NCBI GenBank assembly: GCA_030762175.1
Contig: CM060831.1
Span: forward strand, 30,370,001-30,434,000
Length of the DNA: 64,000 nucleotides
Source: Metallyticus violacea
Lineage: Eukaryota; Arthropoda; Insecta; Mantodea; Metallyticidae
Reading direction: 5' to 3'
Of this stretch, positions 47,636-59,170 are shown piece after piece. Each line of letters begins with the position of its first letter. Position 1 is the first letter of the stretch. Under the pieces are notes generated by a model, which saw nothing but the letters and a program-made list of their open reading frames with translations, made no database searches and was not told the DNA's origin. A program made the translations under genes and the position numbers.

Positions 47636-48479
47636 CAACAACCTAAGAAAACCTGGAGATTTTTCTTTATCCCCTCCCACATATAACTACCACAGCAGCA
47701 ATTAACACCTGCCTAGAATCCCCACAAGATATAAACATCTCAAAAGCAATTCACATCTGCACAACCAGAAAACCCTGGGAAAAATAAAGACTGAGAGCAA
47801 AATAAGGAAAACCTAGATAAAGCTTCCCTCTTCCTCCCCTTCCCAGACATAAATACATGACCAACAATGCACATCACCAGGACCAACTAAAGGGAGGGGG
47901 AAATAAAAAATACCTCAAGTTAGAAAATCTTTGAGATCAAAATTAGTTCAATTTGGAATCAAACACAGTGAAACATGCACTAATAATCTCTGCGAGTCGG
48001 AATATTAAAACACTCTTTTTGGTTTCACTTAAATGAGATTTGCTCAGGACATATGTTTTGCGGAAATGTTTTCCACATCATCAGCTGTTCATGACACACT
48101 TGCATATCAGTAAGACCAATAGATGAAATACAAACAAAAAATAACAAATACCAGACTTTAAGAAAACTTCTAGAACATATTTTACTTTCTTTTATATTTT
48201 CTCCTCCAAAATATCTCACCAGCATTTCGCATCTGCAGAACCACAAGTGTCTAGAATTCTCCCCCCACCCTACCCCTGATTTTTCTCACCTGCATTTTCA
48301 CATCTATTTATAGAACATGTAAGCCTAGGTGAACCCCCCCCCCTTTTCCCAGATATAAACACTGACAAGAAATTCACAACTCTACAATAAAGAAAGCCTA
48401 CAGACCACCAAAAATGGGGGGGACAAAATAATGAAAACCTAAAAAAATAATTGTATTCTTTTCATAATCCCATATATAT

Positions 48480-49060
48480 ATATATAAGAGAATACAATTG
48501 GAATTTACTTCCAACAAACAACAATATTACAATAAAATTACATATTTCCCTTTTTTTACAATAATTCAAAACAATTATTCATTTGGCTAAGTTGCCTTTT
48601 AACAATCTGGACACAACTCCAGGTTATTAATGCACTGGTGACCATCATACTCTGCAATACCCTTAAATTATTATACTTCTAAGGTTACATTTCCTTCCAT
48701 TATCCTCTTTGTCATTCTTATCCATTTTTCTCTAAATTTACGTCAATAATTCTGTGTCATTTTTATATACTTCTCTCCTTTTGCATTTAAAATTGTCCAA
48801 ATTAAAATTTCCCCATATATGTTTTCCCATTTTTTTTATACCAAGCCTTTTCCCCTCTATAGCTTTGATTACAATATAATAAATAATGAACATTTCCATT
48901 GTTTTCTCCACACATTAAACAATTTCCTTTATCATATCCTAATCCTTTGAAATTCATAACTCCAGTTGAAGCCCAAGCAAACCCAATATATGTTGTAAAA
49001 TTTCCTGCACTTTCAAATACCATGATTCTTTCTACTTACATTTCTCCACAAATGTTGGGA
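48480..49060 (-). pseudogene. LINE ORF2 C-terminal relic (-)
   Basis: Minus-strand frame 49,023-48,802 contains GNCLMCGENNGNVHYLLYC, a C-x2-C-x7-H-x4-C knuckle that matches the C-terminal Cys/His motif of many non-LTR retrotransposon proteins. Upstream reads FTTYIGFAWASTGVMNFK. Downstream sequence to about 48,480 is broken by stops and probably holds the decayed tail. No reverse transcriptase domain is visible, as expected for a 5'-truncated insert. The clade is not determined. Confidence 0.6.
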
Positions 49061-49179
49061 TTATCCAAAAGTTCTCCAAGGGGGGTTGGTTTGGTAGAAT
49101 TAGGAAAGGTATAATTGGAGAGAGTGTACCCAAGTATTGATATTGAATCCTCAAATTAGATCGTAAAAATATACTAAAG

Positions 49180-49975
49180 GAATGTCTTATCTATTAAAAG
49201 GAGGTTTTAGGAAGGAAGAGTTGGTGTGGAGAAGTGGCGAAGATACTAGAGGAAATAGGAATGGAAAATATATGGAAAATGGGCAAAAGTAATGTTAGTG
49301 GGTTCTGGAAGTTAGTAAGACAGAGGATACAAGATATTCAAAAACAACAGATTTGGACTAGTTTAGAAGATAAAAGTTTCTTGGCCAAATATAAAAGAAT
49401 TAAAAAGAATTTGGGACCAGAGATATATATATTCAAACTTGTGTAATCAAATTGTAAGGATGGGTTAGGCATGGCTGTGTACAGGAAAAGATTAAGGAGA
49501 AATGATGAGGAAGGATGTAACGTGTGTCCCATTATTTATTGGAATGCGAAAAAATTAAATGGTGGCAAGAAAAAATCTGGGACAATAGGTGGGATATACT
49601 AGCAGAAGACATAGTGGTATTAAAAATGTTAAGAAATAAGAGAGTGCAAACAATCCACAAAATGGGGAGGTTTTTAGGAAAAGTTAAGGAGAAGTGAGAG
49701 AGAAATAGAAAGAAAGAGTAAGAAGACAAATGTAATGAAGGAAAGAATTAGAGGTTTCTCACAGTCATACAATCAGGTGATTAAGTGGTAGGAAACCACA
49801 GTTTAGATGGATGCTGCTAGAACCTAGAGAACAAAGGGCAATGTAAACAAGGGTACCTTAATTTTGATATTGTAAATTTTGGGGTATTTTGTTTTATATG
49901 TCAATTTAATGTAATGTTGTAGAGGAAATAAATAAAATCATTCATTCATTTCTCCTGTACATTAAAACATTATTT
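49180..49975 (+). pseudogene. LINE ORF2 C-terminal relic (+) with 3' end
   Basis: Plus strand 49,234-49,446 encodes FWKLVRQRIQDIQKQQIW and related sequence. After frameshifts it gives GCNVCP (near 49,516) and HYLLECEKIKWWQEKIW (49,529-49,580), together a C-x2-C...H-x4-C knuckle like that of the minus-strand neighbour. It continues to a stop near 49,697, and a likely 3' UTR ends in AAATAAATAAAATCATTCATTCATT at about 49,926-49,950. It is 5'-truncated and frameshifted, hence dead. It sits head to head with the minus-strand relic, about 150-200 bases away. Confidence 0.62.
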
Positions 49976-52429
49976 AATCATGTCAACCTCTTCTAATGCA
50001 ATAATTCTGAATAAATATTTCATAATTCTTGTGATTTTCTTCTTGGTGGCATATCTACCTAATTATAGCTGTGCTATACCATTATCCCAGATATAAATAT
50101 GTGATCAACAAAATGCATCAGTAGGACCAACAAAAGGAAGGGAAAAAAAGAAAAAATAGCACAACTTAGGAAAAATGGAGATTTTCTTTTTACCCCTCCC
50201 ACATACAACTACCATTTGACAACTGCTAAACCACTGAAGACTAGAATTGTTGTTCCCTCCCTCCCATATACCTCACCTGCAAAACCAGGTATGGCTAAAG
50301 AAATTTAACCCCCTTCCCCCAGATATAAGAACCTCACAAGCAATTCACATCTACACACACACAAAATTATAAATACCTCATCAAAAATGCACATCAGCAG
50401 GACCAACTAAAAGAAGATTAAAAAAAAAAATAAATAGCACAGCTTATGAAAAGTTGAACATTTTATCTCTATTTTTGGTCTCCCAAATATAACTACCTCG
50501 CCAGCATTTCAATTTGCAGAACTGGTAAAGCCTAGAAATGTTTTTTTACCTCCTTCCAAAATAAAAATACCTCACCAAGATTTTACATCACCCCCCCCCC
50601 AAAAAAAATCAGCAAAATCTAGGATAACGTGGCAAATTATGTTCTTGTTTCTTTCCTATCAAATATAACTATCTCGCCAGTATTTCACATCTGCAGACCC
50701 AGAAAACCCTATAGACATTCTATTTCTCCCCCTCCCCATATGTATACCTTAACAGCATTTCACACATGCAGGAAAGACTTAGTGTAGAAATAAAAAAGCA
50801 AAACCAAGGACAAATATCCAATAAATAATTCACTTCAGCAGGACAAAATGAAGGAAGGAGGGAACCAACATAATTTAATAAAACGAGAAATATATATATA
50901 TTTTTTTATCCCCTCCCACATTTAATACCTCACCAGTATTTCACATTTGCAGAACCAGGAAAGCCTAGAAAACAAATTTTCTCCCTACCTATAAGAAATG
51001 CCTCGCCTGCATTTCCATTCTACAGAACCAGCTATGCCTATAATTTATTCCCCCTCCCCTCCCAGATAGAAATAGATTGACTTTCTTTCCTCCCAAATAT
51101 AATACCTTATCTGCATTTCACATCTACAAAACTAGGTATGTATATACAAATGTTTTTAATTTTCCCCTCTCAGATATAAATACCTCACCATGAATTCATA
51201 TCTAAAGAACAAAAAACTCCAACAGGAAAACATAGGAAAATGTTCCTCCTTTTACTTTTTCCCCTCCCTCACCAGCAATACACATAGAATTACAAATTGG
51301 CAGAACCACAGAAGAATAAAAATACCAGGTATAAATACCTCACCACATATTCATATCAGCAAGACAAACTAAAGGGGAAGGGGAAGCGAAAAAAACAAAA
51401 CAAAACAAAAAGACAAGGACTGAAAAAACCAAGCATATTTTCTTTTATTTCCTTTTCTCCCAGATATAATTACCTTCCAGCATTTCCCATCTATAAAACC
51501 AAGAAAGCTTCCACATTTTTTTTTCCCCTTCCAGACAAAAGTACTTCAATTATCAGCAGAACCAAGGAAAACCTAGAAAAATGTGCATTTTCTATTTATT
51601 TCCCATTTCAAAAATAAACACCTAAACAGCAATTCACATCTAGACAACTAGAGAAAATATATATATAGGTATAACAGCAGAAACTAGGAAAACCTCCGTC
51701 CCCTCCCTTTCCTCCTCAATATAACTATGTCACCAGCATTTCACGTCTGCAGGACCAGAAAAGTTTATAAATTAATTTTCTCTCTCTCCCATAAATAAAT
51801 ACCTGATCAGCATTTCACATCAGGCTAGGAGGGAAAAAACAAGAAAAAGAAAATATCCTCAGAACAGACTGGAGGGGGGGGGGGAAATCATTTAATAAGG
51901 AAAATGTAGCAAAAAAATCTTTCCCCCCCAGATATAAATATCTCACCAGCATTTCACATCAGCAGGACAGACTAGAGGGGGAAAAAAATACCTCGCTACC
52001 AATTCACACCAGCAGAACCAACCCCTGGGGGGGGGACTGCAGGATCTAGCAAAACTATATTTCCTTTTCTTTGGTCCCAAATATTAACTATCTAACCAGA
52101 ATTTCTGGATAGGGGAGGGAATGGGAGTAAATTAGCATTAAAAACAGAATTATTATACATCAATAACTTGGATGTTAGTGTGTATATAGTCCTAAAGAAA
52201 TAAGTAACTCACAAGTATAGGATAATAGTTGAAAGAAGTGTTTAGAATTCAAATATTGTAACAGAGTCATAATGATATTTATTAATTTTGTATTGTCAGT
52301 TAGCATTATGGAACTAACAAGCAAATAGTTCTTATTGTAATATTTAAAATTGTATGTTGATGTAAAGAGAAATAAATTCAAATTCATACTAAATCTCATA
52401 TTTGCATAACCGGGAAAGCCTGGAGATTT

Positions 52430-52454
52430 TTTTCTTTCTTTCTTTCTTTCTTTC
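52430..52454 (+). repeat. (CTTT)n microsatellite
   Basis: Short TTTC run followed by array sequence, with a G13 run and poly-A nearby (52,488-52,528). Confidence 0.85.
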
Positions 52455-53099
52455 CCAGATATATATACCAACATTCCACATCAGCAGGGGGGGGGGGGAA
52501 AAGAAAAAAAAAAAAAGAAAAAAAAAACTTAAGAGGATCCTCCCCTTTTTTCCCAAATATACATACCTCACCAGAAGCAGAACAAAGTAAAACCTTGAGA
52601 AAAAAGTTTCCCTCCCAGATATTATCTTACCAGCTTCGGGTAAAGAATATTTTCTTTTCCCTACTCAGATATAAACACCTCACCAGCATTTCACACAGCG
52701 AGAACAAAGGAAAAAAAATCATTTGCAGAAACATGTAAAACCTAAAAAATTAACCCTTCTCCTAGAAAGTACCTTACTAGCTTTTCACATTGGCAGGAAC
52801 AACAAAAACCTCAAAGGAAAAATAATACATAACTATATATATAATATAAATTATTAGCCTAAAGAATCCCCTCCCCCACTCAGATATAAGTACCACACCA
52901 GCATTTGTTCACATAGTAGGATCAAGGAAAACCTGGAAGAAGAGCGGGAAAAAAAATCAGCAAAACTTCAGATGTGTCATTGAATGTCATGCACATCCAT
53001 CATAAAAAACAATTTTGGCATATTGTTGAACAGCATCTTAGAGATAAGTCCATTTGCTTCATAAAATGGTCAGAACACAGAATCTAAATTACATTATCG

Positions 53100-53460
53100 T
53101 TACATCTTGGAACACAAACAACAAAATCCATCACTCGTGCTGTTGCCAGGACTGTTAGCATAGGTCAAGGGGGGGGGGGAGTTCTTAAAGGTGTCACTAG
53201 TCACAGGTTGCCCATTTCTCCACCTGCTCCTCCTTTCATGCATGAATTCTAAAACTTTCTCTTCAATGTCAGGATGTGTTTCTTTGCAAGGACCAGTGAA
53301 TTTCTTCCTGCTATTTTTAGTTGCAAATAATGCCAATTTCTCTTCCTGCCACAGGCAAATGTTGCTCTCAGATACATTGAACTTTCTTCCTGCCTTTTTG
53401 TTACCATTAATTTTTTTTCATCATAAAACAACTTTACTCTTGAAAGTAGCAACATAAGAT
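53100..53460 (-). pseudogene. Tigger/pogo-like transposase N-terminal relic
   Basis: Minus strand gives, 5' to 3': YVATFKSKVVL (near 53,455), NGNKKAGRK, FNVSESNICLWQEEKLALF, ATKNSRKKFTGPCK, then THPDIEEKVLEFMHERR. This is the order of the paired helix-turn-helix domains (pipsqueak/CENP-B type) at the start of Tigger/pogo transposases, including the AGRKF-VSE block and the LEEEL-EFIHE-like helix. A frameshift lies near 53,390, and similarity ends at about 53,130 before a G-rich run. The DDE catalytic domain is absent. It could also be a fragment of a domesticated relative, but the frameshift makes a functional gene unlikely. Confidence 0.72.
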
Positions 53461-54869
53461 GTTCTTCTCTGTTACCTCCACATTGCAGTTATCTATTATT
53501 CAAAAAATTCATGCAATAATAAGCTAACAAGAAATGTAATGAAGTTAAGAATTGCAGCAATACATTATGATGTAATAAACAATAAATTTAAATGAAGTTA
53601 CCAGCAAACCACGGAACAGATTTACACTCAAACCTAATGTGCACCACAATTTTGAATACTACATATGGACAGAAAAAGTACACATTAGATTTGCTTAAAT
53701 ATGGTAAGAAGTACCTCGGCAGCATTTCCCAATGGCACAATAAAGGAAAACCTGCAGAGGGAGGGGAAGAAAAAAGTGCCAGAACCAAGGAAAAGTGGAG
53801 AAGAAAAAAAGGCAGTACTGAGAAAATCTTGGAGAACCCCCCCCCTCTCAGATACTATATCACCAGAATTTAACATTCATAGGAATAAAAAAAAATGGAA
53901 GAATAGTTCCTAACAGAATTTCTTTAAACAATTCTCAGCCCTCCTCATCAAATAAAAAAAATTACATCATTTAAAAAATTTGGGATATACAATTTGTTAT
54001 CGGTTAAAGAATAATATAGTACTAGTTATCACTTATATAATTTAACATTTGAACTTTATATATTTTCGGTAACTTCATTACTTTCCACAACAAATTCGTC
54101 AGTCTTAAGATTTTTTTTGGTGGGGGGAGAAGGTAATATTAATATGCATGTTCAATAAAGTAATTTAATTCCAATTGACAATTTTAGTTATAGCAATTTT
54201 TGCTTTATAAGAATTTAAGAACAATTTATTTTTCAGTAAAACAATTTAAATATAATGAAAGCAAAAGAAATTATTTTACTCTACTTAAATTGTACTATTT
54301 TTATTTCATAAAGATGATCAAGAAAGACATTCAACCTTGTTATAATAATTATATTTTCATCATCTTTTTTAACAAATATAATGTTATAATCTCCATGTAC
54401 CAGGTGAATTTATTGCAGTATCTTAATAAAATAAGAGCCAGTTAATTAAAATCATTATATTTTTAATTTGCTTTTATGCCAAAGGTAATTACAACAGATT
54501 TAGAATCTATGTAACAAATAACGATATATGCAACTATACTAATCCACAGGTCCTGGGTATCACTCTCAGTCAGGCCAAGCTGTTTAGCTAAGATATTTTT
54601 TTCCTTACCCCGAGAAGGCTATAGCCAAATAATTTCAAGACTCCAGCAACTATGAGTTTATTTGCATTGTCAATATTCTATACCTCGTTTTACATAGAAT
54701 TAGTTTTTTGGGGGGAATTATGCAACCCTTTTAAAAAAGCTATTACATGAAAATATGTTTTCTTTATTTTATAGTTGTTCATTTATTTTGTTTTTATAGC
54801 AAGCACAGGAGTTTGTACTATTATCTACAGAAGATTAAATATTTTAAAATGCTGAAAAACACCTCTCAT
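53461..54869. other. AT-rich stretch with outlying array copies
   Basis: 53,690-53,880 holds degenerate copies of the decayed ~110-bp monomer (GTACCTCGGCAGCATTTCCC, AAAGGAAAACCTGCAGAGGG). The remainder is very AT-rich with no supported gene. A weak B-box-like GGTCCTGGGTATCACTCTCA at 54,550, followed by TTACCCCGAGAAGGCTATAG, may be a SINE relic. Confidence 0.45.
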
Positions 54870-55306
54870 TCCCAATGAACGAGGAAACTGTCTGAGTTAA
54901 CAACATTTCAAATGTTAATAAAATGATAAAACACTCTCAAAATTTAAGAATTCAGGACATTGTTTCTTGAGACCTTTGCTCACACTGTCAACTGTTAAAT
55001 GGCTGGTGGATCATTCTAGGTTTCAAAGTTAGGCAACTTTTGGGACTCTGGCGGTCTGTTGATGAACCTGTACAAAATATTATCAGCTTCCCGAATGTTG
55101 AAATTCTGAATTTATGTTCACATTTCTTTATGAAAATCTTTTCCCATATGTCAAATTCCTTAAGATGTTGAGATAAAGCGATGCCCTTTTATATTTAATG
55201 ATGTTTATTCCAGAAATGTGCTACTACAGCTGATTTTTCTATCTGTTTGTAACGGATATTTCTCCAGTGTTACTTCAATCTGATCCTATATTTCTCTTGG
55301 TCTTGA
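54870..55306 (-). pseudogene. Penelope-like 3' end, inverted copy
   Basis: Reverse complement matches 56,141-56,562 over the whole length: AAGAGAAATATAGG, ACACTGGAGAAAT, AACAGATAGAAAAATCAGC, GCACATTTCTGGAAT and GTCCTGAA are shared. It carries the end of the endonuclease domain, the C-terminal tail and the 3' UTR, and nothing of the polymerase. It is separated from its partner by about 830 bp. Confidence 0.82.
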
Positions 55307-55399
55307 CTATATATATTTTTTCATAGTCTTTATAATTGATTTGGTAATCCAAAGAAAAAGTTAATGCAAATGAAATAGAATTACGGAATAAAGGGATTG

Positions 55400-56562
55400 A
55401 TACTTTATCAGTTTTTCATTGAATTTAGAAGAATATATAGCAGATATTGAACTAGGCATTGAAAACCTCAATTCAATACATAATAATTTTTTTGTTAGGG
55501 AAAAATCCTTCACTATTTTCCAAGAAATTGAATAAAGAAACCAAAATCCTAGTTTTCATCCAAGATTTATTACATCTCTTAACAATAAGCCTAAGAATGC
55601 AAGAAGCTATTCAACAGTGAAGTTTACTATAGAATTTAAAAACCAACAAACCATTTCTGGACTTGAAGATAGTAAAAAGTAAGAACAAAATAGAATTTGA
55701 CATTTACAGAACGAATACATGCACCGACAATTTATTGAGACCCATGATTTTAACCCAAGGCATCATACTGAAGCAGCTTTCAATAGTATGGTATGCAGAT
55801 TAGTTAATATTACACTTAACAAAGATTAATATAAAAAAGAATATAATAGCAACAGCCATTTCTAATGGGTTAAAAAAAAACACATGATTGATCACAAAAC
55901 TAAAAGGTTCCTAAAACAAAAGAAACTACCATCCTGACTTTCTTATCAAAAGAAAAAACTTACAAAGTTCACTTGCCCCCCACAAGCTAATATTACATTT
56001 TCAAACAGTAAAACATTAGCATCTCAGAACAGATACAGGTTGGCAAATTATTCAAGTTAAGTAAAGCAGATTCCAGACCCAAAGAGGAAAATGCAGGCAT
56101 ATATCAGATCAACTGTAAACACTGTGAACAAATATACATAGGCAAGACAAGAGAAATATAGGCATCAGATTGATGGAACACTGGAGAAATGACCATTACA
56201 AACAGATAGAAAAATCAGCCATAGCAGCACATTTCTGGAATGAAAATCATGAAATAGAAAAAGGTATCACTCAATTAAAAGTTGTTCAACATCTCATGGA
56301 ATTTGACATGTGGGAAAAGATTTTCATAATGAACAAAAAATCATGAATTTCCACATTCTGGGAGCAGACAATATTGTGCACAAGTTCATCAATGGAGCAT
56401 AATAGTCCCAACAGTCGCCTGCCTTTAAAAAGTTGACAATGTGAGCACAGGTCTCGAGAAACATGTCCTGAAATTTTAAATTTAGAGAGTGAAATGTTAA
56501 GAGTATTTTATCAATATCTTAAATGCTTTTAATTCAGACCATTTCCATGTTTATTGGGGGGT
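55400..56562 (+). pseudogene. Penelope-like element relic with GIY-YIG motif
   Basis: Plus-strand frames with shifts and stops. FLDLKIVKSKNKIEFDIYRT, then (shifted) IETHDFNPRHHTEAAFNSMV and CRLVNITLNKD near 55,655-55,830, match the segment after the reverse transcriptase palm in Penelope-like proteins, where FLDL..I, YRKPT.TD and HP..HK.AAF..M are typical. Near 56,090-56,155, GIYQINCKHCEQIYIGKT holds both halves of the GIY-YIG signature with the family's CxxC between them. RLMEHWRNDHYKQIEKSAIA and AHFWNENHEIEKG follow. The palm with YxDDT is missing, so the copy is 5'-truncated and dead. Confidence 0.85.
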
Positions 56563-57049
56563 GAGGCCATGGAAGTGTTTTTTAAGAATTTAAAATTAGA
56601 TTTTATACTCGTTTACGCGGTGTTGATTCCTGAATATATCAGAATTATACTATTATGTTTGCAGATTACAGTTTTTGCCAAATATGCTCAATTAGGCAGT
56701 TTATACCCTGTTGCTCAAATTATTGTTTATAAAATATTATTACCTTTGATTATATTGAATTTTGCTACATCGATTTACTTTCTATTTATCAGTTCAATTG
56801 TTTCTTTTCTTTCTTAATGTAATTTTCCCTTCATTTCATATCTTACAGAAACAAATACAAGCATTCAGGGATTATCTGCACTGCTTAGGTACCTACAGAT
56901 CCTCTTTTGCTATAAACAAAACTTCACTTTCAGATAGATATTAATATAGCTCAATATGCTGATGACAATCTGCTATTTAAAACAAATGAATGCGGTCAAA
57001 GTCATTCATCTCATACAAAGACACCTTTGCTAATCAAAAAGTGATATTA
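56563..57049. other. AT-rich sequence, no gene seen
   Basis: An 87-codon hydrophobic frame (56,554-56,817) overlaps the Penelope-like 3' end and matches no family I know. I treat it as chance. Confidence 0.35.
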
Positions 57050-58745
57050 GCTTCACCTAATGTCCATAAACCTGGCAAATGCCGTATCATCATATTCAGC
57101 AAGCAGGCCTTCCCTATGTGGGCATCAAAATATATAAAGGTGTAAATTTTGGTATTGCACAGGCAGCTTTTACAATCTGCTCATTCCCAAATACTGTATT
57201 CTCTGAACTCAACAATGGGGGAGGGATACTGTTTAGCAGCAAAACTGTAACCAATCACTAAAACACCTTGTACAGTTCCTTTGTAACAATATTTCTGGGG
57301 GAGGGGGGATACTGCAACAAGATTTGGGGTTAATTCCTTATACCTAAGGAAGAAGAAACAGATGGAGGAGGAGAAAAAGGAGGAGGAGGAGGAGGAAGAG
57401 GACCAGAAGAAAAAGAAAGGGAAGAGTCATGTATAAACATCTGTCCAGAAAAATGGCTGATTTATAATTTATTGTTCAAAGAACATTCAACATACTTCTA
57501 CATTGGATTCTACTTCAGTTTTTTTTTTTAAAAAAAAAGACAACCTTTTCGGCCAATCAAGTGCCAATATGATTCCAATGTGTTGCCATGGAGACTTGTT
57601 TACTTTTATCATTTGTTCACATTCAGATTCTTATGTTTGACTTGTGCTGCAGTACAATGCAGTGATTTCCAACAATAGTCTTATAGTAGGTAGAAGCCAG
57701 ATGCATAAAAATGATATCCTGTTTTTTTAAATGCATTCTTCTTCAAATAATGGGCTGCACGTATAATCTAAGACTTTCACAGCTGGCATCAATCCATTAG
57801 AAAATTGTTTCCTAACCTATGGGACATGATTCACCTACATATAACCTGTCCAAACACCTTTCATAGCTAATACAACTATATATTGCAGATATCAAAGATT
57901 CCACCCACTTTATACAGAAATAAAAACTAACTCCAGGCGACTGCCAACTGTGAGCTTTGACTTAATTTTCCTTTTTTACCAAAGTACCTGCCAAACACAC
58001 CATTTTGATATTTTCTGAGTGCATTATTGAAATGTTTTGCCATATTCTCTGGAATGACTACTACAAACAGATGGATGGCATAGCCATGGGTAACCCATTC
58101 AAATAAGCCAACTTGCTGATATATGTGGGCAACACATTCATGATATTGACGCATAGAGATGATCTATTTCTCAATCATTTGAATAGTATCAGTAAACAAT
58201 ATTCCATTTACAACATAAAAGAAATAGCAACAGCAGATTGGTTTTCTGGCTGTACTAATTACCAGAAAACAGAGCATGACATTAGAGCATTAGGAATATT
58301 ACACATTAAATATGCAGTGCATTGCAGGATCAAAGGAAGAAACCGATAAAACCAAAGGCATTCCTACCTTATATAGGTCGACTTACTGACCATATCAAAC
58401 AGCTCCTACAAAATTCTATAAATCCATATTAAAACAGTATCTAAGTTCAACAAATGTCGACAGAACCCCTCAACACATTACTTACCCTGCAGTTGTGACA
58501 AAATGCCAAGTGTATGTATGTATATATACGTACTATGAAACATAGCATCAATATTAGAATAAAAGAACACCAAACTACTGTAGATTAGAACACACAGAAA
58601 AGTCAGGTTACGAAGCACATGCTACAGCAGACCCTTTGAACATGTACAGGCTTTGGACCACACACTCCATTTTCCTACCAGAATATAATGCTAGGTCATC
58701 AAAACACTGAAATATAAAAATAATTGTAACAAAAAGGAAGAGTCA
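57050..58745 (+). pseudogene. Penelope-like element relic with dead RT catalytic motif
   Basis: Plus strand. PNVHKPGKCRII near 57,057 resembles the PKVHKPG block early in the RT. After a degraded stretch (including a GGA-rich insertion) 58,040-58,190 reads DYYKQMDGIAMGNPF, motif B of the polymerase palm, then LLIYVGNTFMILTHRDDLFL. In active relatives the latter is YVDDTFMI; both catalytic aspartates are replaced (Gly, Asn). Near 58,575-58,720 CRLEHTEKSGYEAHATADP, LWTTHSIFLPEYNARSSKH and IKI follow the C-terminal region after the endonuclease. The GIY-YIG itself is only hinted at (LPCSCDKM near 58,481). Two frameshifts or more separate the pieces. It is a different lineage in detail from the two other Penelope-like relics. 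Confidence 0.78.
57364..57421 (+). repeat. polypurine (GGA)n tract
   Basis: About 55 bases of almost pure purine with a GGA-repeat core, inserted within the degraded Penelope-like relic. Such tracts can adopt triplex structure. Confidence 0.85.
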
Positions 58746-59170
58746 ATTAAAGTTCATGAGACATGGTTACCAGGCTTCACCTAAGACACATGTTAGACAG
58801 CTCCGAGCACTTTATTACCGGTAGCTATCTATGGGGTCTGTGTGCTGTTAGAGTGTTGGCCTTTTGTCCCCAAGTCTCAGCATATTTGGCTGGTTTATTG
58901 GCAATTCATAATTGTGGCACACTTACATTCAACATTTCCTGCATTGGTGAAACCAATAATGCAGACGGCCACAGCATCTCAAGCAGACGTTTTTTCCATG
59001 CAATTGAATGAATACCCTTACATGCCGAAGATGCTCACAAAGACAACACAGAAGCTTGATCCTCAAATTTCAAACGATTGTTACCACATACATGCACCTG
59101 GACAACTAGCTCTCAAATAATCTCAGTCATAAATTCAATGTCCCACCTGAAAAATCCATTATGAGGCGAA
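58746..59170 (+). other. unassigned frames after the Penelope-like relic
   Basis: Overlapping frames (58,763-59,011, 82 codons; 58,842-59,120, 92 codons) are less AT-rich than the surroundings. SCIGETNN near 58,943 could be a decayed GIY-YIG second half (YIGET), which would make this part of another Penelope-like copy, but no supporting block was found. Confidence 0.25.

Larger units (their letters stand above)
41330..52990 (+). repeat. decayed array of ~70-130 bp monomers
   Basis: A motif recurs dozens of times in one orientation: CCAGATATAAATACCTCACC, then AGCAnTTCACATC, then GCAGnACCAnCTA, a purine stretch often with G runs, AACCTnGGAAAACCTnnAAA, then a T/C-rich stretch leading to the next CCAGATATAAATACC. 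Examples of the core start near 41,672, 42,071, 42,547, 43,134, 43,429, 44,085, 44,825, 47,279, 51,926 and 52,665. Copies differ heavily in length and sequence, and homopolymer G or C runs of 8-14 are frequent. It is interrupted by retroelement relics. Outlying copies occur near 53,700-53,870. No coding content; frames of 60-106 codons are repeat translations. Confidence 0.85.

Noticed and set aside
41330..52990. A multi-exon gene suggested by repeated CAG/GTAAG strings
   Set aside because: The strings recur as part of the degenerate monomer and no consistent coding frame links them.
56554..56817. 87-codon hydrophobic membrane protein
   Set aside because: AT-rich, overlaps a Penelope-like 3' end and lacks any family signature.
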